From NCBI GenBank assembly GCA_035544675.1, contig DATKCA010000048.1, positions 1 to 26,384 of the forward strand: DNA of 26,384 nucleotides, given 5' to 3'. This DNA comes from DATKCA01 sp035544675 (GTDB lineage: Bacteria > Acidobacteriota > Thermoanaerobaculia > Gp7-AA8). Within the stretch, counting starts at the first letter, position 1. Every line of letters starts with the position of its first letter. The notes under the pieces were generated by a model. That model made no database searches and was not told where the DNA came from. It was given only the letters and a program-made list of their open reading frames with translations. Positions 7,641-13,969 of the stretch are shown piece after piece. Both the position numbers and the translations under genes were made by a program.

Positions 7641-8611
7641 CACTCACGGCGCTGCAAGGCGTCAGCGAAGACGGCTTCCGGCACCCCACCGGCTCAGGCG
7701 CTCACGAGTGGTGGTACTTCGACGCCATCGACCCGGCCTCCGGCGTGGCCCTGGTCGTCATCTTCTTTCGCGGCATCCCCTTCTCCGGCGCGCGCCAGCG
7801 GTTTCCCCACGCGCCCGCGGACGACTTTCCGGCCGTGGCGTTCTCGCTCTACGGGTCGCGATCCACGGAGCTCTACTTCGTGAACCTGCACCGCTCCGTG
7901 ACCATCGGCGGCGACCGCATGTCCATCGCCATCGGCGAGAACCGCGCCGCATATCGCGACGGCGTCTACGAGATCGAGTTGCATGACGAGTTGCTGGATG
8001 GACGGAGCGTCAGCGCGCGGTTCGAGTTCAAAGTCGAATCTGCGCGGGTGTCCTCACCCGCCCCAGCCGCCAGGAATGGCGGCGCTCCACACGTCTGGAT
8101 CCTCGCCGCGCCGCGCTGCGAGGTCACCGGCTCGATCTCCGTGGACGGCACGACGCGCTCGTTCGCCGGCACCGGATACCACGACCACAACCTCGGGGAG
8201 CGCTCGCTGCAGGCGCAGTTCCGCCACTGGCGGTGGGGCCGCGCGCACTTTCGCGACGAGACATTCGTCTACTACGAGGCGGACGGCGTCAGCGCGCTCG
8301 ATCAGCCGGTCCGCGACGAGACGCTGGCGCGCAACATCTACATGCTGCGCTACGCGGAGACGCTTCGCGCCGGCGGGTACCGCATCCGGCAGCGGCGCAT
8401 CGTCGACAACGGCCCCTTCTATCTGCGCTTCCTGTCGGAGTTCACCAGTCCCTCCGGCCAGACCGTCACGGGATTTTCCGAGGTGCTCAGGCCGCGGGCG
8501 CTGGAGTGGAAGTGGTTCTGGCCGCTGCTCGACAGCAGAGTCCGGCCCCACCGCAGCGGCGATCGCGTAGGACGGAAGATCACACAGTGGCTGATCCAGC
8601 GGGGATTCTGA
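7637..8611 (+). CDS. crtC: Carotenoid 1,2-hydratase CrtC (hydroxyneurosporene synthase family)
   Basis: This 324-aa protein should add water to the 1,2 double bond of an acyclic carotenoid end, creating the tertiary hydroxyl that can then be glycosylated. Family marks are GAHEWWYFDA near the N-terminus (21-30), GTGYHDHNLGE in the middle (178-188) and HWRWGRAHF (197-205), as in the CrtC/AttH lipocalin-like fold. Residues about 134-151 (ESARVSSPAPAARNGGAP) interrupt the expected strand pattern and are encoded by a double-hairpin repeat shared with crtI. The GTG at 7637 is taken as start because it overlaps the acyltransferase stop (GTGA) and the protein similarity begins just after. The 3' end overlaps the glycosyltransferase by 25 bp. 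Confidence 0.88.
   Translation: MTLTALQGVSEDGFRHPTGSGAHEWWYFDAIDPASGVALVVIFFRGIPFSGARQRFPHAPADDFPAVAFSLYGSRSTELYFVNLHRSVTIGGDRMSIAIGENRAAYRDGVYEIELHDELLDGRSVSARFEFKVESARVSSPAPAARNGGAPHVWILAAPRCEVTGSISVDGTTRSFAGTGYHDHNLGERSLQAQFRHWRWGRAHFRDETFVYYEADGVSALDQPVRDETLARNIYMLRYAETLRAGGYRIRQRRIVDNGPFYLRFLSEFTSPSGQTVTGFSEVLRPRALEWKWFWPLLDSRVRPHRSGDRVGRKITQWLIQRGF
8042..8088. repeat. Double-hairpin interspersed repeat inside crtC
   Basis: Two perfect dyads lie side by side. Arms 8044-8050 and 8055-8061 (GCGGGTG / CACCCGC) have a TCCT loop. Arms 8066-8072 and 8077-8083 (GCCGCCA / TGGCGGC) have a GGAA loop. The first hairpin with its flanks matches the crtI copy in inverted orientation at 22 of 23 positions. 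The element is read through in frame. Confidence 0.8.
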
Positions 8612-9675
8612 TCCTCGGAGCGCTCCTGGCGCTCGCGATCGTGCAGCATCTGAACCTGCGTGTCTTCACGCGACCGCTGCCGGCTGCCGCGGGGCCGGAG
8701 CCGCTCCGCGTCAGCATCCTCGTTCCCGCCCGCGACGAGGAGCACAACATCGAGAGGTGCATCCGCTCGCTGGCCACGCAATCCTCGCTCGAGCTGATCG
8801 TGCTCGACGACGGCTCGACCGATCGCACCGGCGCGATTCTGGCCGGCCTCGCTCGCGAGTTTCCGCATCTTCGCCTCATTCAGGGCCGGCCGCTCCCGCC
8901 CGGGTGGCGCGGCAAGAACTGGGCGTGCCATCAGCTCGCCGGCGCCGCGCGGGGCGACTTTCTTCTGTTCACCGACGCCGACACCGAACATCACGGCAGC
9001 GTGGCCGCCGCGGTGGCATTCGCGGAAGAGACCCGCGCCGCCCTCCTGACTCTGATGCCGCGGCAGGTCCAGGTCACCGCCGTCGAGAAGCTCCTCATCC
9101 CTCTCATGAACTTCATGTTCGTGACGTTCTTCCCCGCGTTCATGCTCCGGCTCAGCCGCAATCCGAGGTTCTCCGCCGCGAACGGGCAGTTCCTGCTGTT
9201 CCGGCGCAGTGCGTACGACGCGATCGGGGGCCACGAGCGGATTCGCGGATCGATCGTCGACGACCTCGCTCTCGGCCGCCGCATCCGTGAAGAGCGGCTC
9301 ACTCTGGTCACCGCCGACGGTCATGAACTGCTGAGCTGCCGCATGTACCGCAGCGCGGCCCAGATCGTCGCCGGTTTCAGCAAGAACCTCTACACCGCGG
9401 TCGGCGGAAAGCCGTTGCCGGCGCTGGCGATCGGCGCGATGCTGTTGGCGCTGTTCGTGGTCCCGCCGGTGATGGCGGCTCTGACCCTGCACCCGCTGTG
9501 GCTCCTCGGCACGCTCCTCGGCTTCCTCCTGCGCGTCCGCTCGGGCGATCGGACGATGTGGGCGCTCGCGCACCCGATGGCCATCCTGATCGCCGCAGGC
9601 GTGCTCTGGCGTTCGATGCTTCTGACATCCGGTCGCCGAGCCGTTTGGAAGGGACGGAGCATCTCGGAAGTATGA
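8587..9675 (+). CDS. Membrane glycosyltransferase family 2 (CruC/CrtQ-like carotenoid glycosyltransferase)
   Basis: This 362-aa protein has an N-terminal membrane helix (about 6-21). A GT-A catalytic domain follows, with SILVPARDEEHNIERC, then LDDGSTD (D74/D75) and FTDADTEH (metal-binding D130 and D132). VDDLALGRRI (224-233) supplies the likely base region. Two or three hydrophobic segments (about 276-300, 304-316, 328-346) and a WKGR motif (354-357) finish it. It should transfer a sugar from a nucleotide sugar to the hydroxyl made by CrtC, at the inner membrane. The sugar cannot be read from sequence. The GTG at 8587 is chosen because it precedes the first membrane helix; it overlaps crtC by 25 bp. 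The alternative substrate is a hopanoid or other polyprenoid. Confidence 0.8.
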   Translation: MADPAGILILGALLALAIVQHLNLRVFTRPLPAAAGPEPLRVSILVPARDEEHNIERCIRSLATQSSLELIVLDDGSTDRTGAILAGLAREFPHLRLIQGRPLPPGWRGKNWACHQLAGAARGDFLLFTDADTEHHGSVAAAVAFAEETRAALLTLMPRQVQVTAVEKLLIPLMNFMFVTFFPAFMLRLSRNPRFSAANGQFLLFRRSAYDAIGGHERIRGSIVDDLALGRRIREERLTLVTADGHELLSCRMYRSAAQIVAGFSKNLYTAVGGKPLPALAIGAMLLALFVVPPVMAALTLHPLWLLGTLLGFLLRVRSGDRTMWALAHPMAILIAAGVLWRSMLLTSGRRAVWKGRSISEV

Positions 9676-9682
9676 TCCGCAT

Positions 9683-9688
9683 GGAGGA
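9683..9688 (+). promoter_or_regulatory. Strong ribosome binding site for the 96-aa protein
   Basis: GGAGGA lies 9 nt before the ATG at 9698. It is one of the best Shine-Dalgarno matches in the carotenoid run and suggests this small protein is made at a higher level than its overlapping upstream neighbours. Confidence 0.6.
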
Positions 9689-9697
9689 GACATCGCG

Positions 9698-9988
9698 ATG
9701 GACGTCCGAGCGCTCGAGCCACTCTTACGCAACACCACGATCAAGGCCATCGACAGCATCGCCAACAAAATCCACGAGGTCGAGGACGAGGCGGAGACCG
9801 CCGTGCGCAAGCTGCTGCGCCGCTGGAACGCGCTGACGCCGTCCGAGAAGGAGAACATCGTCGGCATCGTCATCGCCACCGCCACGACCGCCGTGGCCGC
9901 CATCGCCGCGCTCAAGGGCTCGAAGCCGAAGAAGGTCGTCAAGCAGGCGAAGAAGAAGGTCATGAAGGCGGCCAAGAAAGCCCTGTAG
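9698..9988 (+). CDS. Small Lys-rich protein with a hydrophobic segment (96 aa)
   Basis: I recognise no family. Residues 1-48 are amphipathic helix with many acidic and basic residues. Residues 53-72 form a hydrophobic Ala/Ile/Thr-rich stretch long enough to cross or lie in a membrane (IVGIVIATATTAVAAIAAL). Residues 73-96 are a Lys-rich tail with 11 lysines and an AKKKVMKAAKK pattern, reminiscent of histone-H1-like tails. It begins 22 bp after the glycosyltransferase, and its stop shares one base with the next start, so it belongs to the carotenoid transcript. A membrane-associated accessory protein that could contact anionic lipid or nucleic acid is possible, but this is speculation. Confidence 0.7.
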   Translation: MDVRALEPLLRNTTIKAIDSIANKIHEVEDEAETAVRKLLRRWNALTPSEKENIVGIVIATATTAVAAIAALKGSKPKKVVKQAKKKVMKAAKKAL

Positions 9989-10656
9989 TGCGATTCCGCA
10001 CCCTTCCTCTCGTTCTTCTCTCCCTGGCCTGCTACGCGCCGCCGGGCGCGACGGCGCAGGCGGAGGCTGAGCGTCGCCCGGCGAACGTCATCTCCGTGGC
10101 CGGCGCGGACTGGCTCGAGCGAGCCAGCCGGGCCGAGGAGGACCGGCCCGATCTGGTGATCGCGGCGATGAAGCTGAAGGATGGCGATGTCGTCGCCGAC
10201 GTCGGCGCCGGAACCGGCTACTTCACGCGCCGCCTCGCCCGCGCCGTCGCGCCGCGCGGCCGCGTCTACGCGAACGACGTGCAGCCGGAGATGCTCGAGC
10301 TGCTCCGCGCCAGCGTTTCCAAGGAGAAGATCACCAACGTCATCCCGATCCTCGGAGCGACCGCCGACCCGCGCCTGCCGGACAGCGCGCTCGACTGGAT
10401 CCTGCTCGTGGACGTCTACCACGAGTTCCAGGAGCCGAAGCCGATGCTGGCCAGGCTGCGCGAGGCGCTCAAGCCCGACGGCCACGTGGCGCTCGTCGAA
10501 TATCGGGCCGAGGGGACGAGCGCGTCGCATATCCGCCGGGAGCACCGGATGACGAAGGACGAGGTGCTGTCCGAGTGGCTCCCGGCCGGATTCCGCGTGG
10601 TGGAGGTCATCGAGAGCCTGCCCAGCCAGAGGCTCTACATTTTTGCCAGGGAGTAG
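9988..10656 (+). CDS. Exported class I SAM-dependent methyltransferase
   Basis: This 222-aa protein is a Rossmann-fold methyltransferase. Motif I is VVADVGAGTGYFTRRLA (68-84), with an acidic post-I residue in VYANDVQPEML. LDWILLVDVYHEFQEP (135-150) is motif-IV-like, and LKPDGHVALVEY (161-172) follows. The N-terminus (RFRTLPLVLLSLACYAPPGATAQA) is a typical signal peptide, cleaved near residue 25. That is odd, since SAM is cytoplasmic. Similar signal-bearing methyltransferases occur in Planctomycetes and Acidobacteria as far as I recall. The GTG start overlaps the previous stop by one base. Starting later would remove the signal, but there is no ATG or ribosome binding site there. Substrate unknown; the operon hints at a membrane or carotenoid link. 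Confidence 0.82.
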   Translation: MRFRTLPLVLLSLACYAPPGATAQAEAERRPANVISVAGADWLERASRAEEDRPDLVIAAMKLKDGDVVADVGAGTGYFTRRLARAVAPRGRVYANDVQPEMLELLRASVSKEKITNVIPILGATADPRLPDSALDWILLVDVYHEFQEPKPMLARLREALKPDGHVALVEYRAEGTSASHIRREHRMTKDEVLSEWLPAGFRVVEVIESLPSQRLYIFARE

Positions 10657-10706
10657 TCGGGTTCGCCCGTGCCCGCGCCCGCGCCCGTGCCCGAGCCCGG
10701 CTTTTT
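10656..10706 (+). terminator. Rho-independent terminator closing the carotenoid run
   Basis: Arms at 10656-10665 and 10692-10701 can form ten consecutive pairs including two G-U wobbles, followed directly by five T residues (10702-10706). The 26-nt loop is filled by CCCGNG hexamers. It begins at the last base of the methyltransferase stop codon, so it defines the 3' end of the operon starting at crtI. Confidence 0.6.
10666..10701. repeat. CCCGNG hexamer tandem repeat
   Basis: Six adjacent hexamers of the form CCCG(T/C/A/G)(G/C) fill the terminator loop and its descending arm. Length variation by slippage would change loop size without affecting any coding sequence. Confidence 0.65.
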
Positions 10707-10810
10707 CGTCCCCCCGGCCGGCCCCCCACAGGATTTTCACGCTTCTCTGACAGGCCATGACCCGCCGGGTTGACGCGCGCCTGCGTAACGTCAACGCGAA
10801 AGGTTCGTTC

Positions 10811-11554
10811 ATGGCTGACGACAAGAGAACGGCTCCCCGGTTCTTCCTGATGACACCGCAACCGGCGACGATCGGCTGCACGAATGCGGACGTCATCGAC
10901 ATTTCGGTGAAGGGCGCGCGGATCCAGCTCACCGAGTCGCTGCCTGTCGGCAGCTCTCTCCCGCTGACGATCGAGACGGAGGGTGCGGCGCTCGTTCTGC
11001 CGGCGCGGGTGCTCTGGAGCGATCTGGCCGCGCTCTCGCTGGACGACGAGGAGTCGGACCGCTATCAGTGCGGGCTGGAGTTCGCAAAGTCTCCTTCGAT
11101 CCTCGGTCACTACATCGACGATCTGGTGCGCGCGCACACGGCGGTGGCCATCGAGGACGGGCGCCACTCGCAGCGCTATCGCGTCACAGCGAACCTGGCC
11201 GGGAAGTTTTCGTCGATTCCACCCTCGCGCGTTCTCGACATTTCGGTAAAAGGAGCGCGCATCGGCACCGGCTCGCTGCTTCCGATCGGCACGTCCGGAC
11301 CGCTGCGTTTCATGCTGAACGGCAACGAGATGCCTGTCGACGTGAACGCTACTGTGGTGTGGTCGCGAGCCGCCGAGCGCAAGGGCCGCTTCGAAGCCGG
11401 CCTTCGCGTGGAGGGTGTGGAAGACTGGCTGAAGGCGGTGATCGACGAGCTGTCGCTGCGCGGCGGCGCGGTCCTGGAGCTGAATACGCTTCGTCGCAAA
11501 TTCGATCCGATCGCGACATCGCGCACATCAGGATTGGTTGGACTGCTGCGCTGA
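10811..11554 (+). CDS. Tandem PilZ domain protein (c-di-GMP binding)
   Basis: This 247-aa soluble protein consists of two PilZ domains. The first has the RxxxR motif R6-TAP-R10 and the DxSxxG motif D30-ISVK-G35. The second has R118-HSQ-R122 and D143-ISVK-G148. Both domains thus keep the full c-di-GMP contact set. DISVKGARI occurs identically in both, suggesting a recent internal duplication or strong constraint. No output domain is fused, so it would act as a c-di-GMP-responsive adaptor for motility, exopolysaccharide or cell-surface systems. The ATG at 10811 is preferred over one at 10757, because AAAGG lies 7 nt upstream and the first motif starts at residue 6; the longer form would add 18 residues. 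Confidence 0.88.
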   Translation: MADDKRTAPRFFLMTPQPATIGCTNADVIDISVKGARIQLTESLPVGSSLPLTIETEGAALVLPARVLWSDLAALSLDDEESDRYQCGLEFAKSPSILGHYIDDLVRAHTAVAIEDGRHSQRYRVTANLAGKFSSIPPSRVLDISVKGARIGTGSLLPIGTSGPLRFMLNGNEMPVDVNATVVWSRAAERKGRFEAGLRVEGVEDWLKAVIDELSLRGGAVLELNTLRRKFDPIATSRTSGLVGLLR

Positions 11555-11596
11555 AACGCGTTGCGCGCTTCATCTCCGGTAAACTGCTCGTGACGA

Positions 11597-12625
11597 ATGG
11601 TCTTCGAGAAGACTCCGGATGATGTCACCCAGCTCCTTCCGATCCCGATCAAGAACCTCGGGCTGAAGCTCGAAGGCTCGCCGATCGAACGGTATGTCGA
11701 GCAGTTGTTCAAGGAGCTTGACGCCAAAGGCATCGAGCACTTCCGCCCCGCGTTCTACTTGACCAGCGAGTGGGGCTGCCCCTCCGAGGAGCCCGTCATC
11801 GGCGTTCCCTTCTATCTGGCCGACCGGCGCCTGGGAGCGATCGAGAGCCTCGTCAACGACATCGAGGACGAGCGCGAGATCATGATGTACATGCGTCACG
11901 AGGCCGGTCACGCCTTCAACTACGCGTACGAGCTCTACAAGACCGACGAGTGGCGCGACACCTTCGGGCCGTTCCGCCGTCCCTATCGCGATCACTATCG
12001 ATTCGTCCCGTTCTCGCGGAACTACGTGCGCCACATCGCCGGCTGGTATGCCCAGAAGCACCCGGACGAGGACTTCGCCGAGACGTTCGCGGTGTGGATC
12101 ACGCCGCGGTCGAAGTGGCGCGAGAAGTACAAGAACTGGCCGGCCATGAAGAAGCTGCGCTACGTCGAGCGCATCGGCCACGAGGTGGGCAGCCAGCCTC
12201 CCCTCCGCCCCCTGGGGCAGACCGACTTCACGGTCGAGGACATGGAAGAGACGATCGAGGACTTCTACCGCGCCAGCACGCGTGACGATTCCGAGTCGAT
12301 CGCCGATCTGGCGCTGGACGTCGACCTCGACGACATCTTTCTGGCGCCGGAAGACGTTCAGCCGGACCGCGCCAGGAAGGCATCGGAGGTCCTGCTGGAG
12401 CATCGGAAGGACATCGTCGACAAGGTCAGCTACTGGACGGGCGTGCGCCGCCCGCTGGTGAAGGCGCTGGTCGAGGCAATTGCCACGAAAGTGGATGAAC
12501 TGGGGCTGGTCGTTGACAAATCGCGCGAGGGTGAGCAGATCGTCGAGATCGTCGTCTACACGACGACGCTGGCGAGCAACTTCTTCTCACGACGCCGGTT
12601 TCCAAGACGAGGGGCGGGGAAATGA
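11597..12625 (+). CDS. Putative zinc-dependent metallopeptidase (HExxH, gluzincin-like)
   Basis: This 342-aa protein has no signal peptide. The zinc site is HEAGH (101-105) in MMYMRHEAGHAFNYAYEL, with E162 in DEDFAETFAVW as the likely third ligand. This arrangement matches the family annotated as putative zinc-binding metallopeptidase. Conserved aromatic-rich segments surround it (RPYRDHYRFVPFSRNYVRH, then GWYAQKHPDEDF). The C-terminal third (about 210-342) is acidic then basic helix and I do not recognise it. The gene shares ATGA with the ATP-grasp gene that follows, implying coupled translation and a common pathway: one enzyme forming and one cleaving an amide bond. The natural substrate is unknown. 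Confidence 0.8.
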   Translation: MVFEKTPDDVTQLLPIPIKNLGLKLEGSPIERYVEQLFKELDAKGIEHFRPAFYLTSEWGCPSEEPVIGVPFYLADRRLGAIESLVNDIEDEREIMMYMRHEAGHAFNYAYELYKTDEWRDTFGPFRRPYRDHYRFVPFSRNYVRHIAGWYAQKHPDEDFAETFAVWITPRSKWREKYKNWPAMKKLRYVERIGHEVGSQPPLRPLGQTDFTVEDMEETIEDFYRASTRDDSESIADLALDVDLDDIFLAPEDVQPDRARKASEVLLEHRKDIVDKVSYWTGVRRPLVKALVEAIATKVDELGLVVDKSREGEQIVEIVVYTTTLASNFFSRRRFPRRGAGK

Positions 12626-13641
12626 AAATCGCGGTGCTGTTCGAGCAGTGGCACGAGACGGAGGAATACCCGGGAGAGAACGCCGACATCGCGTCGGGGA
12701 AGAAGCGCAAGCGGCGGCCCAAGCTCGACCGCGAGGAGATCTTCGAGGCCCTGGAGCGCCTCGGCCACGAGACCTCGTACATCGAGCTCGACGGCCGTGA
12801 CTCCTCCCTGCTGGCCGTCTCGCGCAGCAAGTCCGATCTCATCTTCAACCTGGCCGACTCCTACGGCGGAGATGACTCGAAGGACATTCACGTTCCGGCC
12901 TTCCTCGAGCTGGTCGGGTTGAAATACACCGGCTCGGGTCCTCAGGGTCTCTATCTGGCCCAGGACAAGTCGCTGGCCAAGAAGATCGTCGGGTTCCACG
13001 GACTGCACACGCCGTTCTCGGCGGTGTCGCACCGCGGCAAAGTCGACTATGCGCACGACGTGAACTTTCCGCTCATCGTCAAGCCCGTGTCCGAGGATGG
13101 ATCGATCGGGATCGATCAGAATTCGGTGGTCGGTTCGGTCAAGGAGCTGATGGAGCGGATCCACTACCTGCACGAGGAGCTCGACGTTCCGATCCTCATC
13201 GAGGAGTACATCGAAGGGCGCGAGATCTACGCGGCCATCCTCGGCAACGATCAACCCGAGGCGCTCCCACTCGTGGAGCTCGACCTCTCGAAGCTTCCCG
13301 CCGACACGCCGAAGATCGCCGGCCGGGAAGTGAAGTTCGATCGCGACAGCGAGGCGTACCGCGTCACCAAGTCGGCGCTGGCCAAAGACCTCGCTGACGA
13401 GACAGTGGAAAAGCTGCAGGAAGCGGCCAAGACCGCCTATCGCGCACTGAAGCTGCGCGACTACGGCCGCATCGACATGCGCCTCAAGGACGATGGCACG
13501 ATCTACGTCATCGAGGCCAATCCGAACCCGTGGCTCTCGTCACAGGCGGAGTTCGCCATGGCCGCGCGCGGGAGCGAGAGGACCTACACGGAGATGGTGA
13601 AAGCCATCATCGAGGTAGCCGCCGCGCGGTACGAGGACTGA
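12622..13641 (+). CDS. ATP-grasp ligase, D-alanine-D-alanine ligase-like
   Basis: This 339-aa cytoplasmic enzyme should join a carboxylate to an amine through an acyl phosphate. AQDKSLAKKIVGFHGL (113-128) is the DK..K entry of the ATP-grasp fold and PLIVKPVSEDGSIGI (150-164) holds the ATP-binding lysine K154. LIEEYIEGREIYAAIL (192-207) is the adenine-binding hinge. RIDMRLKDDGTIYVIEANPNP (283-303) supplies the Mg ligands D285, E298 and N300. A basic linker (KKRKRRPK, 27-34) is unusual for true Ddl. The remote similarity and coupling to a metallopeptidase argue for a specialised peptide ligase rather than the cell-wall enzyme. It starts inside the metallopeptidase stop (ATGA). Confidence 0.85.
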   Translation: MKIAVLFEQWHETEEYPGENADIASGKKRKRRPKLDREEIFEALERLGHETSYIELDGRDSSLLAVSRSKSDLIFNLADSYGGDDSKDIHVPAFLELVGLKYTGSGPQGLYLAQDKSLAKKIVGFHGLHTPFSAVSHRGKVDYAHDVNFPLIVKPVSEDGSIGIDQNSVVGSVKELMERIHYLHEELDVPILIEEYIEGREIYAAILGNDQPEALPLVELDLSKLPADTPKIAGREVKFDRDSEAYRVTKSALAKDLADETVEKLQEAAKTAYRALKLRDYGRIDMRLKDDGTIYVIEANPNPWLSSQAEFAMAARGSERTYTEMVKAIIEVAAARYED

Positions 13642-13669
13642 GTGGAGCGCCCTCACTCCTGAACGGGGC

Positions 13670-13675
13670 GATAAT
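13670..13675 (+). promoter_or_regulatory. Candidate leaderless promoter -10 (GATAAT)
   Basis: GATAAT lies 6 nt before the ATG at 13682 and no Shine-Dalgarno is present. A transcript from this box would begin at the start codon. A hairpin with a bulge (arms 13640-13647 and 13652-13658, no T-run) precedes it at the ATP-grasp stop. Confidence 0.4.
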
Positions 13676-13681
13676 CAGCGG

Positions 13682-13969
13682 ATGTCATGGCGGATCGACC
13701 GGCAGGCCAACGGCAGGTTCGCGATCTACTCGAGCCGCGTCGACGACTACATCGTCATCGACGCCGATGAGTTGGAGATCGAGCAGATTTACGCCGAGAA
13801 GGGCGTGAAGGTCTATCTGGCCAGCGCGCGCGCGCAGATGAGCTCGCGTGTCACCCACACCGGCCCCGAGGGCGAAACGAAGATCGAGGCCAGCCGCCGG
13901 CGCGGCACCACGCCGAAGGAGGGCGCCGTGCCGATCGGCGTGACCGGATTCGTGACCAATGATGAATAG
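13682..13969 (+). CDS. Hypothetical small protein (95 aa)
   Basis: No family is recognised. The N-terminal part looks like a compact beta-rich domain (SWRIDRQANGRFAIYSSRVD, then YIVIDADELEIEQIY). The C-terminal 35 residues are polar and flexible (EGETKIEASRRRGTTPKEGA). It follows the ATP-grasp gene by 40 bp and overlaps the glycosidase start by 11 bp. It could be a partner or substrate of the metallopeptidase/ligase pair. It may instead be independent, because a possible promoter lies directly upstream. There is no signal peptide, membrane helix or cysteine. Confidence 0.6.
   Translation: MSWRIDRQANGRFAIYSSRVDDYIVIDADELEIEQIYAEKGVKVYLASARAQMSSRVTHTGPEGETKIEASRRRGTTPKEGAVPIGVTGFVTNDE

Noticed and set aside
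10666..10701. CRISPR-like repeat
   Set aside because: The units are 6 nt with no spacers, and no cas gene is present.
10575..10760. Small frame with an Arg-Ala repeat after the methyltransferase
   Set aside because: The repeat is just the CCCGNG hexamer run in the terminator loop read in one frame; there is no start signal.
8419..10932. 837-codon open frame on the minus strand opposite crtC, the glycosyltransferase and the methyltransferase
   Set aside because: It is antisense to several well-recognised proteins. Its translation is Arg/Ala/Asp-rich without domains, typical of a GC-rich shadow frame.
11580..11585. TAAACT as a promoter for the metallopeptidase gene
   Set aside because: The only TTG-like -35 (TTGCGC at 11561) is 13 nt away, too close, and the 11-nt distance to the ATG does not match the leaderless spacing seen elsewhere.
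13640..13658. Hairpin at the ATP-grasp stop as a terminator
   Set aside because: The stem is only seven pairs with a bulge and no T-run follows, so termination is not supported.
13682..13969. The 95-aa protein as a RiPP precursor
   Set aside because: The N-terminal 55 residues look like a folded domain, with no Cys/Ser-rich core, no leader/core boundary and no repeats. Kept only as a possible partner.
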